DNA from: Thermus thermophilus
GTDB lineage: Bacteria; Deinococcota; Deinococci; Deinococcales; Thermaceae
Reading direction: 5' to 3'
Length of the DNA stretch: 64,000 bases
Assembly (NCBI RefSeq): GCF_019974155.1
Contig: NZ_AP025158.1
Location: forward strand, 124,001-188,000
The notes under the pieces were generated by a model that saw nothing but the letters and a program-made list of their open reading frames with translations, had not been told where the DNA came from and did no database searches. The translations under genes and the position numbers were made by a program. Positions 47,714 through 56,198 of the stretch are shown here, piece by piece; the first letter of the stretch is position 1; every line of letters starts with the position of its first letter.

Positions 47714-47735
47714 TCGTCCCCATACTCAGGAGGCG

Positions 47736-48167
47736 ATGCGTGGCCTTCTCCTAGCCCTCTCCCTCCTCGCCGTTCCGTGGCCGCAGGCCTTGGCCCAGAG
47801 CGCGGGGAAGCCCAAGGTCCTGATCCTCGAGGCCACCGCCTACACCTCCGGCGTCCGGGAGACGGACCCCACCCCCCACGTCACCGCCACCGGGGCCCGG
47901 GCCCGCCTGGGAATCCTGGCGGTGAGCCGGGACCTTCTGGAGATCCTTCCCTTCGGCACCAAGGTCCGGCTCAAGGACCTGGGCACGATCTACGGCCGGG
48001 GGAAGGGGCAGTTTGACGTCCTCTTCAAGGACCTCGTCTTCGTGGTGGCGGACGTGATGAACCCCCGCTGGCGCAAGAAGGTGGACGTCTGGCTCCCCGA
48101 CCGGGCCACGGCCCTCCGCTTCGGCCGCCGCAAGGTCCAGCTGGAGGTGGTGGCCTACCCCGAGTAA
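47736..48167 (+). CDS. Secreted 3D-domain (RlpA/MltA-like double-psi barrel) protein
   Basis: A 143-residue protein. Residues 1-20 are a signal peptide (LLLALSLLAVPWPQALAQ, cleavage after AQ). The mature part has the 3D-domain features ATAYTSG near 33-39, then GARARLGILAVSRDLLEILPFGTKVRL, and ends with VADVMNPRWRKKVDVWLPDRATALRFGRRKV. That is the double-psi beta-barrel of peptidoglycan lytic enzymes, where three Asp residues name the family. It probably acts on or binds the cell wall. AGGAGG is only 2 nt from the ATG, unusually close. Confidence 0.88.
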   Translation: MRGLLLALSLLAVPWPQALAQSAGKPKVLILEATAYTSGVRETDPTPHVTATGARARLGILAVSRDLLEILPFGTKVRLKDLGTIYGRGKGQFDVLFKDLVFVVADVMNPRWRKKVDVWLPDRATALRFGRRKVQLEVVAYPE

Positions 48168-48188
48168 GGGCGCGCGTATCCTGAAGGC

Positions 48189-49304
48189 GTGCGCTTCGCC
48201 CTCTTCCTCGCCTGGGCCCACATCTGGCGCCGTCCCCTCCAAAGCGCCCTCGCCGTCTTGGGCGTGGGCGTGGGGGTGGGGGTCCTCCTGGTGGCCCTTT
48301 CCCTGGCCAACGGCTTCATGGACGGCCTCGTCCGGGCCACGCTCAAGGCCTACCCCCAGCTCGTCCTCTTTAGCCTGGAGCCCACCCTTCCTCCCCTCCC
48401 TTCTCACCCGGAGGTGGAGGCGGCGGCCCCCTTCGCCGCCACCAAGGCCCTCCTCACCCGGCCCGCCGAGGCGGGCCGGGGGCCCGGGGTGGACTTCGCC
48501 ACCCTGGTGGGGCTCGGCGCGGGCGGGGAGGCCCTTTACCCCGAGCTCGGCCTCAGGCTGGAGCCCGGGGGGATCTACCTGGGCGCGGCCCTGATGCAGA
48601 GCCTGGACGCCCGGCCCGGGGACCGGCTTTACGCCCTTTCCGCCACGCAGGAGCGGGTGGAGCTCAAGGTGCTCGGGAGCTTCCGCACCGGGAACTACCT
48701 CATTGACAGCGGCTTCGCCTTCACCGACCTGGAGAGCGTGAGGCGCCTTTCCGGCCTCGAGGCCCAAGGGTACCAGGTGCGCCTAAAGGACCCCTGGCGG
48801 GCCCGGGAGGTGGGGTGGGCCCTGGCGGGAAGCCGCTTCTTCCCCCAGCCCTGGCAGGACACCCAGCGCACCCTCTTGGAGCAGCTTTCCCTGCAGCGGC
48901 AGGTCCTCGGCCTTCTGATCTTCCTCATCGTGGCCGTGGCCGCCCTTGGGGTGGCCAACCTCCTCTTCCTCAAGGTGGTGGAGAAGACCCCGGAGATCGC
49001 CCTCCTCCGGGCCATGGGGGCCTCGAGGGGAACCGTGGGCCTGGTCTTCGCCCTGGAGGGGGCGATCCTGGGGGTGGGGGGCGTGGCCTTGGGCAACCTC
49101 CTCGGCTACCTCCTCGGCCTCTACCTGGCCCGCCGCCCCCTGGACCTCCCCGGGGAGCTCTACTTCCTCACCCACCTCCCCGTGGAGATGCGCTTCGCCG
49201 ACTTCCTCTGGGTAAGCGGGGCGAGCCTTCTTGCCGTCCTCCTCTCCGCCCTTCTTCCCCTTCTCCGGGCCCTAAGGGTGCGGCCCGGGGTCGTCCTCCG
49301 CTAA
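48189..49304 (+). CDS. ABC-3/LolC-FtsX-type membrane permease
   Basis: A 371-residue protein with the MacB/LolC layout: one helix at about 17-43 (LQSALAVLGVGVGVGVLLVALSLA), a large extracytoplasmic domain (about 45-225), then three helices (about 235-262, 285-310, 335-360) with the FtsX core ALLRAMGASRGTVGLVFALEGAILGV. Such permeases need an ATPase of the LolD/MacB type, but none is in the window. TATCCT (48177-48182) is 6 nt before the GTG start, so it may have its own leaderless transcript. Its job beside a wall-active protein is unproven. Confidence 0.87.
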   Translation: MRFALFLAWAHIWRRPLQSALAVLGVGVGVGVLLVALSLANGFMDGLVRATLKAYPQLVLFSLEPTLPPLPSHPEVEAAAPFAATKALLTRPAEAGRGPGVDFATLVGLGAGGEALYPELGLRLEPGGIYLGAALMQSLDARPGDRLYALSATQERVELKVLGSFRTGNYLIDSGFAFTDLESVRRLSGLEAQGYQVRLKDPWRAREVGWALAGSRFFPQPWQDTQRTLLEQLSLQRQVLGLLIFLIVAVAALGVANLLFLKVVEKTPEIALLRAMGASRGTVGLVFALEGAILGVGGVALGNLLGYLLGLYLARRPLDLPGELYFLTHLPVEMRFADFLWVSGASLLAVLLSALLPLLRALRVRPGVVLR

Positions 49305-49307
49305 AGG

Positions 49308-49333
49308 AAAACCCGGGCCCCACATGGCCCGGG
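49308..49333 (-). terminator. Terminator after rplL
   Basis: On the minus strand CCCGGGCC, loop ATGTGG and GGCCCGGG (49312-49333) are followed by TTTTCC. It lies about 20 bp after the rplL stop and faces the end of the permease gene, which it may also terminate. Confidence 0.75.
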
Positions 49334-49353
49334 GGCACCCCGTAGGACGGCGG

Positions 49354-49731
49354 TTACTTGAGCTCCACCACCGCGCCCACGGCCTCGAGCTTCTTCTTGA
49401 TCTCCTCCGCCTCCTGCTTGGAGACGCCCTCCTTGACGGGGCCGCCCTTCTCGGCCAGGTCCTTGGCCTCCTTGAGGCCAAGCCCGGTGATGGCGCGGAG
49501 CTCCTTGATGACCTCCAGCTTCTTGGCCCCCGCCTCCTTGAGGATGACGTCAAACTCCGTCTTCTCCTCGGCAGGAGCGGCGGCCGCCCCGGCCGCGGGG
49601 GCCGCGGCCACGGCCACGGGGGCCGCGGCGGTCACGCCCCAAGCCTCCTTGAGGGCGTCAATCAGCTGCTTGAGTTCCAGAACCGTAGCCTGGGAGAGCT
49701 CTTCCTTGATCCGTTCAATGTCCAGAGCCAT
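49354..49731 (-). CDS. rplL: 50S ribosomal protein L7/L12
   Basis: The stalk protein that recruits translation GTPases. The 125-residue protein has the N-terminal dimerisation helices ([29 protein letters not shown]), an Ala-rich hinge (about 35-55), and the globular C-terminal domain with [38 protein letters not shown]. It lies 13 bp after rplJ. The L11-L1 genes and rpoBC, often adjacent in other bacteria, are not here. Confidence 0.97.
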   Translation of the reverse strand: MALDIERIKEELSQATVLELKQLIDALKEAWGVTAAAPVAVAAAPAAGAAAAPAEEKTEFDVILKEAGAKKLEVIKELRAITGLGLKEAKDLAEKGGPVKEGVSKQEAEEIKKKLEAVGAVVELK

Positions 49732-49744
49732 CGCTTACCTCCTC

Positions 49745-50266
49745 TTAAGCCGCCTTCTTCTCCGCGTACGCTTCCAGGATGCCTACCAGCTCGCGGGCCA
49801 CGCCGCCAAGCACCCCCACGAGCTCCGCCATGGGCGCCTGGAGCACCCCCACGAGCTCCGCCCGGAGCTCGTCCATGGTGGGCAGCTCCGCCAGGGCCTC
49901 CACGTCCTTGGCCGTGAGGATCTGGCCCTGCAGGAGGCCGCTTTTCACCTGGGGGATGCCCTTGGGGTTGCTCTTGGCGAACTGGACCAGGGTCTTGGCC
50001 GCGGCCACCGGGTCCTCGTAGAAGACCACGGCGCTCGGGCCCTGGAGCCCGTCCAGCTCCGGCAGCCCCAGCTCCTTGAGGGCCAGGCGGATCAGGGTGT
50101 TCTTGGCGACGAAGAGCCTGGCCCTGTTCTGCTTCAGGGCCTGGCGGAGGGCATGGGTTTCCTTGGCGGGGAGCCCCTGGTAGTTCACGAGGAAGAAGGA
50201 GCCCTGGGCCCGCTCAAGGTTCTCCTTGAGGGTGGCCAGCAGCTCAACGTTGCGCTTGTTCGGCAC
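49745..50266 (-). CDS. rplJ: 50S ribosomal protein L10
   Basis: Anchors the L7/L12 dimers to 23S rRNA. The 173-residue protein has the RNA-binding part with [37 protein letters not shown]. The long C-terminal helix (about 130-173) contains repeated [16 protein letters not shown] units that bind L12 dimers, consistent with the three dimers of thermophiles. Start is GTG at 50266 behind GGGAGGAAGGC. A long leader upstream fits autogenous control. Confidence 0.96.
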   Translation of the reverse strand: MPNKRNVELLATLKENLERAQGSFFLVNYQGLPAKETHALRQALKQNRARLFVAKNTLIRLALKELGLPELDGLQGPSAVVFYEDPVAAAKTLVQFAKSNPKGIPQVKSGLLQGQILTAKDVEALAELPTMDELRAELVGVLQAPMAELVGVLGGVARELVGILEAYAEKKAA

Positions 50267-50416
50267 GCCTTCCTCCCTTTCGGGGCAGGGGAACCCCGGC
50301 CGGTTTGTCCTGGGATTTCCGAGGAAACGCTCCCCCTCAAGCGCCTCGGCGGGCTTTTTAAGGCCCGAAGGCCCCCCGCTGTCTTTGGCCTGGGCGCTGG
50401 CGCGCCCGGGGTGCCA
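50267..50416 (-). promoter_or_regulatory. rplJL leader, probable L10 autoregulatory region
   Basis: About 150 nt of untranslated leader separates the promoter from rplJ, far longer than any other leader here. It can form several GC-rich hairpins, including GGCC-TTC-GGGCC followed by TTAAAAAG. In other bacteria the L10-L12 complex binds this leader to repress translation. The binding motif itself is not proven by eye. Confidence 0.45.
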
Positions 50417-50422
50417 CCCCGG

Positions 50423-50452
50423 AGTGTAAGCGAGGGGCCTTGTGGTCGTCAA
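50423..50452 (-). promoter_or_regulatory. rplJL promoter
   Basis: TTGACG (50447-50452), an 18-bp spacer and TACACT (50423-50428) on the minus strand. The -35 box begins 3 bp after the pntB stop codon. Confidence 0.75.
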
Positions 50453-50455
50453 GGC

Positions 50456-51808
50456 CTAAAGCCTTTTCAGGGCCTGGATGAGCTCGGTGAGGACCTTCTG
50501 CGCGTCCCCGTAGAGCATCCGGGTGTTGTCGGCGTAGAAGAGCTCGTTCTCCACCCCGGCGAAGCCCTTCCCCTGCCCCCGCTTGACCACGATGACATTC
50601 TTGGCCTTGTCCACGTCCAGGATGGGCATGCCGTAAAGGGGGCTTCCCGGGCGGCGGGCGGCGGGGTTCACCACGTCGTTGGCCCCGATGACCACGGCCA
50701 CGTCCACCGTGGGGAACTCGGGGTTGATCTCCTCCAGGTCCTTGAGCTTGTCGTAGTCCACCCCGGCCTCGGCCAGGAGGACGTTCATGTGCCCGGGCAT
50801 CCGCCCGGCCACCGGGTGGATGGCGAACTTCACCTCCACCCCGCGGGCCTCCAGGAGGTCCGCGAGCTCCTTCAGCTTGTGTTGCGCCTGGGAGAGGGCC
50901 ATGCCGTAACCGGGGACGAAGACCACCTTGTTCGCGTAGGCGAGCATCACGGCGGCGTCCTCCACGTCAATGGGCTTGAGGCTTCCCTTGACCTCGCCCG
51001 CCTCCTGCTCCACGCCGAAACCCCCCACCAGGACGCTCCACACGGAGCGGTTCATGGCCCGCGCCATGAGCACGGTGAGGAGGGTGCCCGCCGCCCCCAC
51101 CAGGGTGCCCGCCACCATGAGGGCCGGGTTCCCCACGGCGAAGCCCTCAAAACCCACGGCCATCCCCGTGAAGGCGTTGTAGAAGGAGATGGCCACGGGC
51201 ATGTCCCCGCCGCCGATGGGGAGGGTCATGAGGACGCCGAAGAGAAGGGCGAGGAGGAAGAAGAGGACGATGCTCGCCGTGGCGTCGTTCCAAAGGAGGG
51301 AAAGCCCGAGCACGAGGGTGAGGGCCAAGACCAGGGCGTTCACCACCTTCTGCCCCGGGAAGAGGATGGGGCGGCTCTTCATGATCCCCTGGAGCTTGGC
51401 GAAGGCGATGAGGCTTCCCGTGAAGGCCACGCTCCCGATGAGGCCGCCCAGGATGGCCAAGGCCATGAGCCCCGTGTTCTCAAAGGCCCCCTTGAGGAGT
51501 TCCACGGAGGCGATGGTGGCGGCGGCCCCACCCCCCATGCCGTTGTAGATGGCCACCATCTGGGGCATGTCCGTCATGGCCACCTTGACCGCCGCCCACC
51601 AGGCCACCGCCGAGCCCAGGAGGAGGGCGAGGAGCATAAGGCCGAAGTTCTCCATCCCCGGCCAGAAGAAGGTGGCGAGCACGGCGAGGACCATGCCCCA
51701 GCCCGCCCAGACGATGCCGCTTTTGGCCGTGGTGGGGTGGGCCATGCGCTTCAGGCCCACGATGAAGAGGATGGCCACCACGAAGTAGGCCGCCTGGATG
51801 AGGTCCAT
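50456..51808 (-). CDS. pntB: Proton-translocating NAD(P) transhydrogenase, beta subunit
   Basis: Couples proton entry to hydride transfer from NADH to NADP+. The 450-residue protein has about nine membrane helices (1-265), including the conserved KVAMTDMPQMVAIYNGMGGGAAA and LPIGGGDMPVAISFYNAFTGMA loops. The NADP-binding domain III (about 275-450) has FVPGYGMALSQAQHKL, HPVAGRMPGHMNVLLAEAGV and GANDVVNPAA. ATG at 51808 shares a base with the pntA2 stop. Likely supplies NADPH. Confidence 0.97.
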   Translation of the reverse strand: MDLIQAAYFVVAILFIVGLKRMAHPTTAKSGIVWAGWGMVLAVLATFFWPGMENFGLMLLALLLGSAVAWWAAVKVAMTDMPQMVAIYNGMGGGAAATIASVELLKGAFENTGLMALAILGGLIGSVAFTGSLIAFAKLQGIMKSRPILFPGQKVVNALVLALTLVLGLSLLWNDATASIVLFFLLALLFGVLMTLPIGGGDMPVAISFYNAFTGMAVGFEGFAVGNPALMVAGTLVGAAGTLLTVLMARAMNRSVWSVLVGGFGVEQEAGEVKGSLKPIDVEDAAVMLAYANKVVFVPGYGMALSQAQHKLKELADLLEARGVEVKFAIHPVAGRMPGHMNVLLAEAGVDYDKLKDLEEINPEFPTVDVAVVIGANDVVNPAARRPGSPLYGMPILDVDKAKNVIVVKRGQGKGFAGVENELFYADNTRMLYGDAQKVLTELIQALKRL

Positions 51809-52110
51809 CACTGACCACCCCCCTTGCCGGGTTTCTTCTCAAACATCTCCAGCATGCGCACCGTGACCGCGTACCCCCCGGCGGCGTTGGCCGCCCCCAG
51901 GATGACCCCCAGGAAGCCGATGAGCTTTTCCAAGCTGGTCTCCGCGTGGCCCAGGACCACCATGGCCCCCACCACCACCACCCCGTGGATGAAGTTGGAC
52001 CCCGACATCAAGGGGGTGTGGAGGATCACCGGCACCCGGGTGATGAGCTCGTAGCCCAAAAAGGCCGTGAGCACGAAGATGTAAAGCGCCGACCAGAAAC
52101 CGAACTCCAT
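51808..52110 (-). CDS. pntA2: Proton-translocating NAD(P) transhydrogenase, alpha2 (membrane) subunit
   Basis: A 100-residue membrane subunit with three to four helices: FWSALYIFVLTAFLGYELITRV, FIHGVVVVGAMVVLG and LIGFLGVILGAANAAGGYAVTVRML. In many bacteria this part is fused to the NAD-binding domain; here it is separate, as in other three-subunit enzymes. Its ATG and TGA each share one base with the neighbouring genes, enforcing stoichiometric translation. Confidence 0.95.
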   Translation of the reverse strand: MEFGFWSALYIFVLTAFLGYELITRVPVILHTPLMSGSNFIHGVVVVGAMVVLGHAETSLEKLIGFLGVILGAANAAGGYAVTVRMLEMFEKKPGKGGGQ

Positions 52111-53237
52111 CACGCACCTCCCAGAAGGGCCCTGGTGGGCCCGTGGAGCACCTCGCCCTCCCTCATGAGGAGGGCCCCTTGGAGGATCTCGTCCTCCCAC
52201 TTGGGGGCGAACTCGCCCTTTTCTATGAGCAGGCCGGAGAGGTTCAGGAGGTTTTTGGCGTACATCTCCGAAGCGTGCACGGAGAGCTCGCTCGGCAGGT
52301 TCAAGGGGCCATAGACCCGCACCCCCCGCACCTCCACCACCTCCCCCGGCTTGGTGAGGACGCAGTTGCCCCCACTCTCGGCGGCCAGGTCCACCACCAC
52401 GGTCCCGGGCTTCAGGCGCTCCACCATGTCCTCGGTGAGGAGGATGGGGGCCCGTCGGCCCGGCACCTGGGCCGTGGTGATGAGGACGTCCATCCCCGCC
52501 ACGTGGTCCCGGAGGGCCTCGTGCTGGATGCGCTTCTCCTCCTCGGTGAGCTCCCGGGCGTAGCCCCCCTCGCCTTCGGCGCTGATGGGGAGCTCAATGG
52601 GCTTCGCCCCCAGGGAGAGGGCCTGCTCCAGGGCGGCCTTGCGCACGTCGTAGGCGAAGACCTGGGCCCCAAGGCGTTTGGCGGTGGCGATGGCCATGAG
52701 CCCCGCCACCCCTACCCCCATGACCATCACCTTGGCGGGGCGGATGGTGCCCGCCGCCGTGGTGAGCATGGGGAAGAAGCGGGGGGAAAGCCTCGCCGCG
52801 TGGACCGCCGCCAGGTACCCCGCCACCGTGGCCTGGCTGGAGAGGGCGTCCATGCTCTGGGCCCGGGTGATGCGGGGGATGAGCTCCATGGCGATCACCG
52901 TGGCCTTTTTGGCGGCCAAGGCCTTCACCAGGTCCAGGTTCTTGTGGGGCTGGACGAAGCCCACCACGATGGCCCCGGGCTCCAGGGCCCCGATGAGGTC
53001 CTCCGCGGGGGGCTGGACGGTGAAGAGGAGGTGGGCGCCCTTTAGGAGCTCCCCTCGCTCCACCACCTCGGCTCCGGCCTCCCGGTAGGCCTCGTCGGGG
53101 TGGTAGGCGCCTTCCCCCGCGCCCCGCTCCACCCGCACCCGGGCCCCTTGCTTCACCAGGCGGGCCACCACCTCGGGCACCAGGGCCACCCTCCTTTCCC
53201 CTGGGGCCCTTTCCTTGGGAACCGCGACGGTCACCAT
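52110..53237 (-). CDS. pntA1: Proton-translocating NAD(P) transhydrogenase, alpha1 (NAD-binding) subunit
   Basis: The soluble NAD(H)-binding subunit, 375 residues, related to alanine dehydrogenase. It has the N-terminal VAVPKERAPGERRVALVPEVV, the NAD Rossmann motif VMVMGVGVAGLMAIATAKRLGA, and GGYARELTEEE, the mobile loop. First gene of the pnt operon; an extended -10 promoter lies just upstream. Confidence 0.96.
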   Translation of the reverse strand: MVTVAVPKERAPGERRVALVPEVVARLVKQGARVRVERGAGEGAYHPDEAYREAGAEVVERGELLKGAHLLFTVQPPAEDLIGALEPGAIVVGFVQPHKNLDLVKALAAKKATVIAMELIPRITRAQSMDALSSQATVAGYLAAVHAARLSPRFFPMLTTAAGTIRPAKVMVMGVGVAGLMAIATAKRLGAQVFAYDVRKAALEQALSLGAKPIELPISAEGEGGYARELTEEEKRIQHEALRDHVAGMDVLITTAQVPGRRAPILLTEDMVERLKPGTVVVDLAAESGGNCVLTKPGEVVEVRGVRVYGPLNLPSELSVHASEMYAKNLLNLSGLLIEKGEFAPKWEDEILQGALLMREGEVLHGPTRALLGGA

Positions 53238-53256
53238 AGGCGCCTCCTTCGGGGGA

Positions 53257-53265
53257 AGTATACCA
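53257..53265 (-). promoter_or_regulatory. pnt operon extended -10 promoter
   Basis: On the minus strand TGG-TATACT (TATACT 53257-53262) forms a TGn-type extended -10 element without a clear -35 box. The pntA1 ATG follows about 20 nt later behind AAGGAGG. Confidence 0.6.
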
Positions 53266-53357
53266 GCGCGGGGTGGGGCGTCCGTCCCTGGGTTTTCCCT
53301 TGGGCTACACTACTTTGACGCTTCCCGGAAGGCTTCCCTTGTGTAAAAATGCGCACC

Positions 53358-54245
53358 ATGCGCCCCCCGGGGTGGAAGATCGCCGCCGTCCTTCTCGTGG
53401 GCATCCTGGCCATAAGCTTCGGGAGCATCCTGGTGCGCCTGGCCCTTCGGGCCTCCGGGGACCAAAGCCTCGCCTTCAGCCTGGTGATGAGCGCGGGGCG
53501 GATGGGGCTTGCGGCCCTCCTCCTGGCCCCGGGCTGGAGGAGGGGCTTGGGAAGCCGGGCCGGGCTTCCCTGGGCGGTGGGGGCCGGGGTCTTCCTCGCC
53601 CTCCACTTCGCCTTCTGGATCACCTCCCTTTCCTACACCTCCGTGGCCGCGAGCACCGCCTTGGTCACCACGAACCCCGTGTGGGTCACCCTTTTTGGCT
53701 GGCTTCTTTTCAAGGAAAAGCCCTCGGGAACCACGCTCCTCGGGGTGGCCGTGGCCCTTTTGGGGGGCCTTCTCATCGGGCTTGGGGACGCGGAAGAGGG
53801 AGGGGGAACCAACCCCCTTCTGGGGGACCTCCTGGCGGTCTTCGGGGCGGTGGCGGCCTCCTTCTACTTCCTCCTAGGACGAGAGGCCCAGCGCAGGGGG
53901 CTTTCCACCCTGGAGTACGTGCGGGTGGCCTACACCACGGCGGCCCTCCTCCTGCTTCCCCTGCCCTACCTCTTCGGCGGGGGGTACGGGGGGTATCCCC
54001 TCGAGGTCTACGCCTACCTCCTCCTCATGGCCCTCCTTCCCCAGCTCGTGGGCCACACCAGCTTCAACTGGGCCACCCGCCACATTCCTCCGGTCCTCGT
54101 CACCCTGGCCATCCTCTTTGAGCCCGTGGGGGCGAGCCTCCTCGCCTACCTCCTCTTCGGGGAGCTCCCCGGAAGCCAGGTCCTCCTTGGGGCCCTGATC
54201 CTCCTTCTGGGCGTGGGCCTGGCCGTGGTGGGGGGTAGGCGGTGA
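53358..54245 (+). CDS. EamA/DMT-family transporter
   Basis: A ten-helix drug/metabolite transporter built of two EamA repeats (about 10-140 and 155-290): AISFGSILVRLAL, LHFAFWITSLSYTSVAASTALVTTNPVWVTLFGWLLFKEKPS, and HTSFNWATRHIPPVLVTLAILFEPVGASLLAYLLFGELP. The substrate is unknown. I prefer the ATG at 53358 because TAAAAAT lies just upstream of it and the earlier ATG at 53349 falls inside that motif. It overlaps the next transporter gene by 4 bp. Confidence 0.88.
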   Translation: MRPPGWKIAAVLLVGILAISFGSILVRLALRASGDQSLAFSLVMSAGRMGLAALLLAPGWRRGLGSRAGLPWAVGAGVFLALHFAFWITSLSYTSVAASTALVTTNPVWVTLFGWLLFKEKPSGTTLLGVAVALLGGLLIGLGDAEEGGGTNPLLGDLLAVFGAVAASFYFLLGREAQRRGLSTLEYVRVAYTTAALLLLPLPYLFGGGYGGYPLEVYAYLLLMALLPQLVGHTSFNWATRHIPPVLVTLAILFEPVGASLLAYLLFGELPGSQVLLGALILLLGVGLAVVGGRR

Positions 54246-55054
54246 TCCCCGTGGCCCTGGCCGCCCTGCTTTGGGGGCTTGGGGGGGCCCTGGCCGGGCG
54301 GTTCATGCGGGAGATCCCCCCGGAGGTCCTCATCCCCTTGCGCTTCCTCCTGAGCTTCCTCCTCCTCCTGCCCCTCGTCCTCGCCCGTCCGCCCCACCCC
54401 GCCGAGAGGCGGCGGCTCCTCGGGGTGGGCCTCGCTCTCTCCGGAGCCCAGGCCTTTTACTACCTGGCCATCCACGCCACCACGGTGGCCACGGGGATCT
54501 TCCTCCAGTACCTCGCCCCCTCCCTCCTCACCCTCTACGCCCTCCTCAAGGGGGAGAGGCTCCCCGGGAGGGCCCTTTTGGGGGTGGGGCTCGCCCTCCT
54601 GGGGGCCTACCTCCTGGTGGTGGGGCCCGAGGGGCTTCGGGGAGGGGCTTTGGGCGTGGCCTACGGGCTCCTTTCCGCCGTTTCCTTTGCGGCCTACGCC
54701 GCCCTCGCCCACGGCCTCCGCACGCCTGCCTTCGTGGCCCTTGGGGTGGCCACGGGGGTGGGGGCCTTCCTCTCCCTTCCCGTCCTCGGGCTTTACGGGG
54801 AGAAGGTGCTGGCCCTCGGCCCGGTCCAGTGGGGGGCGGTGGCCTACCTGGTCACCCTGGGCACGGTGGTCCCCTTCGGCCTCTTCCTCCTCGGGGTGCG
54901 GACCCTCCCCGCCCGCACCGCCACCCTGGTGGCCATGCTGGAACCCCTGAGCGGGGCCCTCTTCGCCTGGCCCTTGGCGGGAGAGCCCTTGAGGCCCGGG
55001 GCGCTTCTTGGAGGCGGTATGATCCTTTTGGGCCTGTGGCTCCACCGGAGGTGA
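54242..55054 (+). CDS. EamA/DMT-family transporter, second copy
   Basis: A 270-residue ten-helix protein of the same superfamily as its neighbour but clearly diverged: VALAALLWGLGGALAGRFMREIPPEVLIPLRFLLSFL, HATTVATGIFLQYLAPSLLTLYALLKGERLP, and RTLPARTATLVAMLEPLSGALFAWPLAGEPL. GTG start at 54242 overlaps the upstream stop. Two adjacent EamA genes may form a hetero-oligomer or act separately; the substrate is unknown. Confidence 0.87.
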   Translation: MIPVALAALLWGLGGALAGRFMREIPPEVLIPLRFLLSFLLLLPLVLARPPHPAERRRLLGVGLALSGAQAFYYLAIHATTVATGIFLQYLAPSLLTLYALLKGERLPGRALLGVGLALLGAYLLVVGPEGLRGGALGVAYGLLSAVSFAAYAALAHGLRTPAFVALGVATGVGAFLSLPVLGLYGEKVLALGPVQWGAVAYLVTLGTVVPFGLFLLGVRTLPARTATLVAMLEPLSGALFAWPLAGEPLRPGALLGGGMILLGLWLHRR

Positions 55055-55055
55055 T

Positions 55056-56186
55056 ATGGCGGCGCGGGTGTTCTTCCTCTTCACCCTGGGTTATTTCCTC
55101 TCCTACTTCTACCGCTCGGCGAACGCGGTCCTCGCCAAGGACCTCTCCCAGGAGCTGGGCCTGGGGCCGGCGGAGCTTGGCTTCATGACGAGCCTCTTCT
55201 ACCTGGCCTTCGCCGCGGCCCAGCTCCCTCTGGGGGGGCTTTTGGACCGGGTGGGTCCCCGGGCCGTCACCCCGGCCCTCCTCCTCGTGGCCGCCCTGGG
55301 GAGCGTGGTCTTCGGCCTGGCGCCAAACTTCGCCGTCTTGGCCCTGGGGCGCGCCCTCATCGGGGTGGGGATGGCCGCGGCCCTCATGGGCGCCATGAGG
55401 GCCTTCAGCCTCTGGTTCCCTAGGAACTACGCCACGGTCTCCACCCTCCTCGTGGGCCTCGGGGCCACGGGGGGGCTCCTGGCGGCCACGCCCCTCGCCC
55501 TCCTCAAGGAGGCCCTGGGCTGGCGGGGGGTCTTCCTCCTGGGGGCTTTCGTGGTGGCCCTGGTGGCCCTGGCCCTCTGGGTGGGGGTGCGGAACACCCC
55601 GCCCGGGGTGGCCTGGCCCAAAGGGGAAGACCAGGGGGGGCTCGGGCAGGTCTTCCGCAACGGGAGGCTTCTCCGGGTGGCCTTTTTGGCCTTCGCCTTC
55701 GCCGGGAGTTTCCTCGCCCTCCAGACCCTCTGGGCCGGGGCCTACGCCTACCATCTGGGCCTCGAGGCCCTGGCGGTGGGCAACCTCCTCTTCCTCTACT
55801 CGGGGGGAGCGGTTTTGGGCTTTCTCGTTTCCGGCTACCTGGCGGACCGCTTGGGCACGGCCCGGGTCCTCCTCGCTTCGGCCCTCCTCTTCGCCCTGGG
55901 CCTCCTTCTCCTCCTCCTCAAGGCCCTCGTTCCCGCCTACCTCCTCCTCGGCTTCTTCGGGGCCTTCAACATCCTCACCCTCACCCAGGCCCGGGAGCTG
56001 GTCCCTTCCCACCTGGTGGGCCGGGGCACCACCTTGGTGAACCTCTTCGGCATCGGGGGCACCTTCCTCCTGCAGTGGGGCCTCGGGGTGGTGGTGGGGG
56101 CCTTGGGGTACCCCTGGGCCTTCGGCGGGCTCCTTGGCCTCCTCCTCCTGGCCCTCGGCCTTTACCTGCCCCTCCTCCGCCGGTGA
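55056..56186 (+). CDS. Major facilitator superfamily transporter
   Basis: A 376-residue protein with about 12 membrane segments. It has the MFS loop motif GGLLDRVGPR between helices 2 and 3, and its second-half counterpart SGYLADRLGTARV. The N-terminal FTLGYFLSYFYRSANAVLAKDLSQEL resembles anion/organophosphate or nitrate-type porters. The start lies one base after the previous stop. It completes a three-gene transporter set; the substrate is unknown. Confidence 0.87.
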   Translation: MAARVFFLFTLGYFLSYFYRSANAVLAKDLSQELGLGPAELGFMTSLFYLAFAAAQLPLGGLLDRVGPRAVTPALLLVAALGSVVFGLAPNFAVLALGRALIGVGMAAALMGAMRAFSLWFPRNYATVSTLLVGLGATGGLLAATPLALLKEALGWRGVFLLGAFVVALVALALWVGVRNTPPGVAWPKGEDQGGLGQVFRNGRLLRVAFLAFAFAGSFLALQTLWAGAYAYHLGLEALAVGNLLFLYSGGAVLGFLVSGYLADRLGTARVLLASALLFALGLLLLLLKALVPAYLLLGFFGAFNILTLTQARELVPSHLVGRGTTLVNLFGIGGTFLLQWGLGVVVGALGYPWAFGGLLGLLLLALGLYLPLLRR

Positions 56187-56198
56187 TAAACTCCCTCC

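Noticed and set aside
47655-47735. c-di-AMP (ydaO) or c-di-GMP riboswitch upstream of the 3D gene
   Set aside because: The conserved core sequences of those classes are not there; kept only as an unclassified structured leader.
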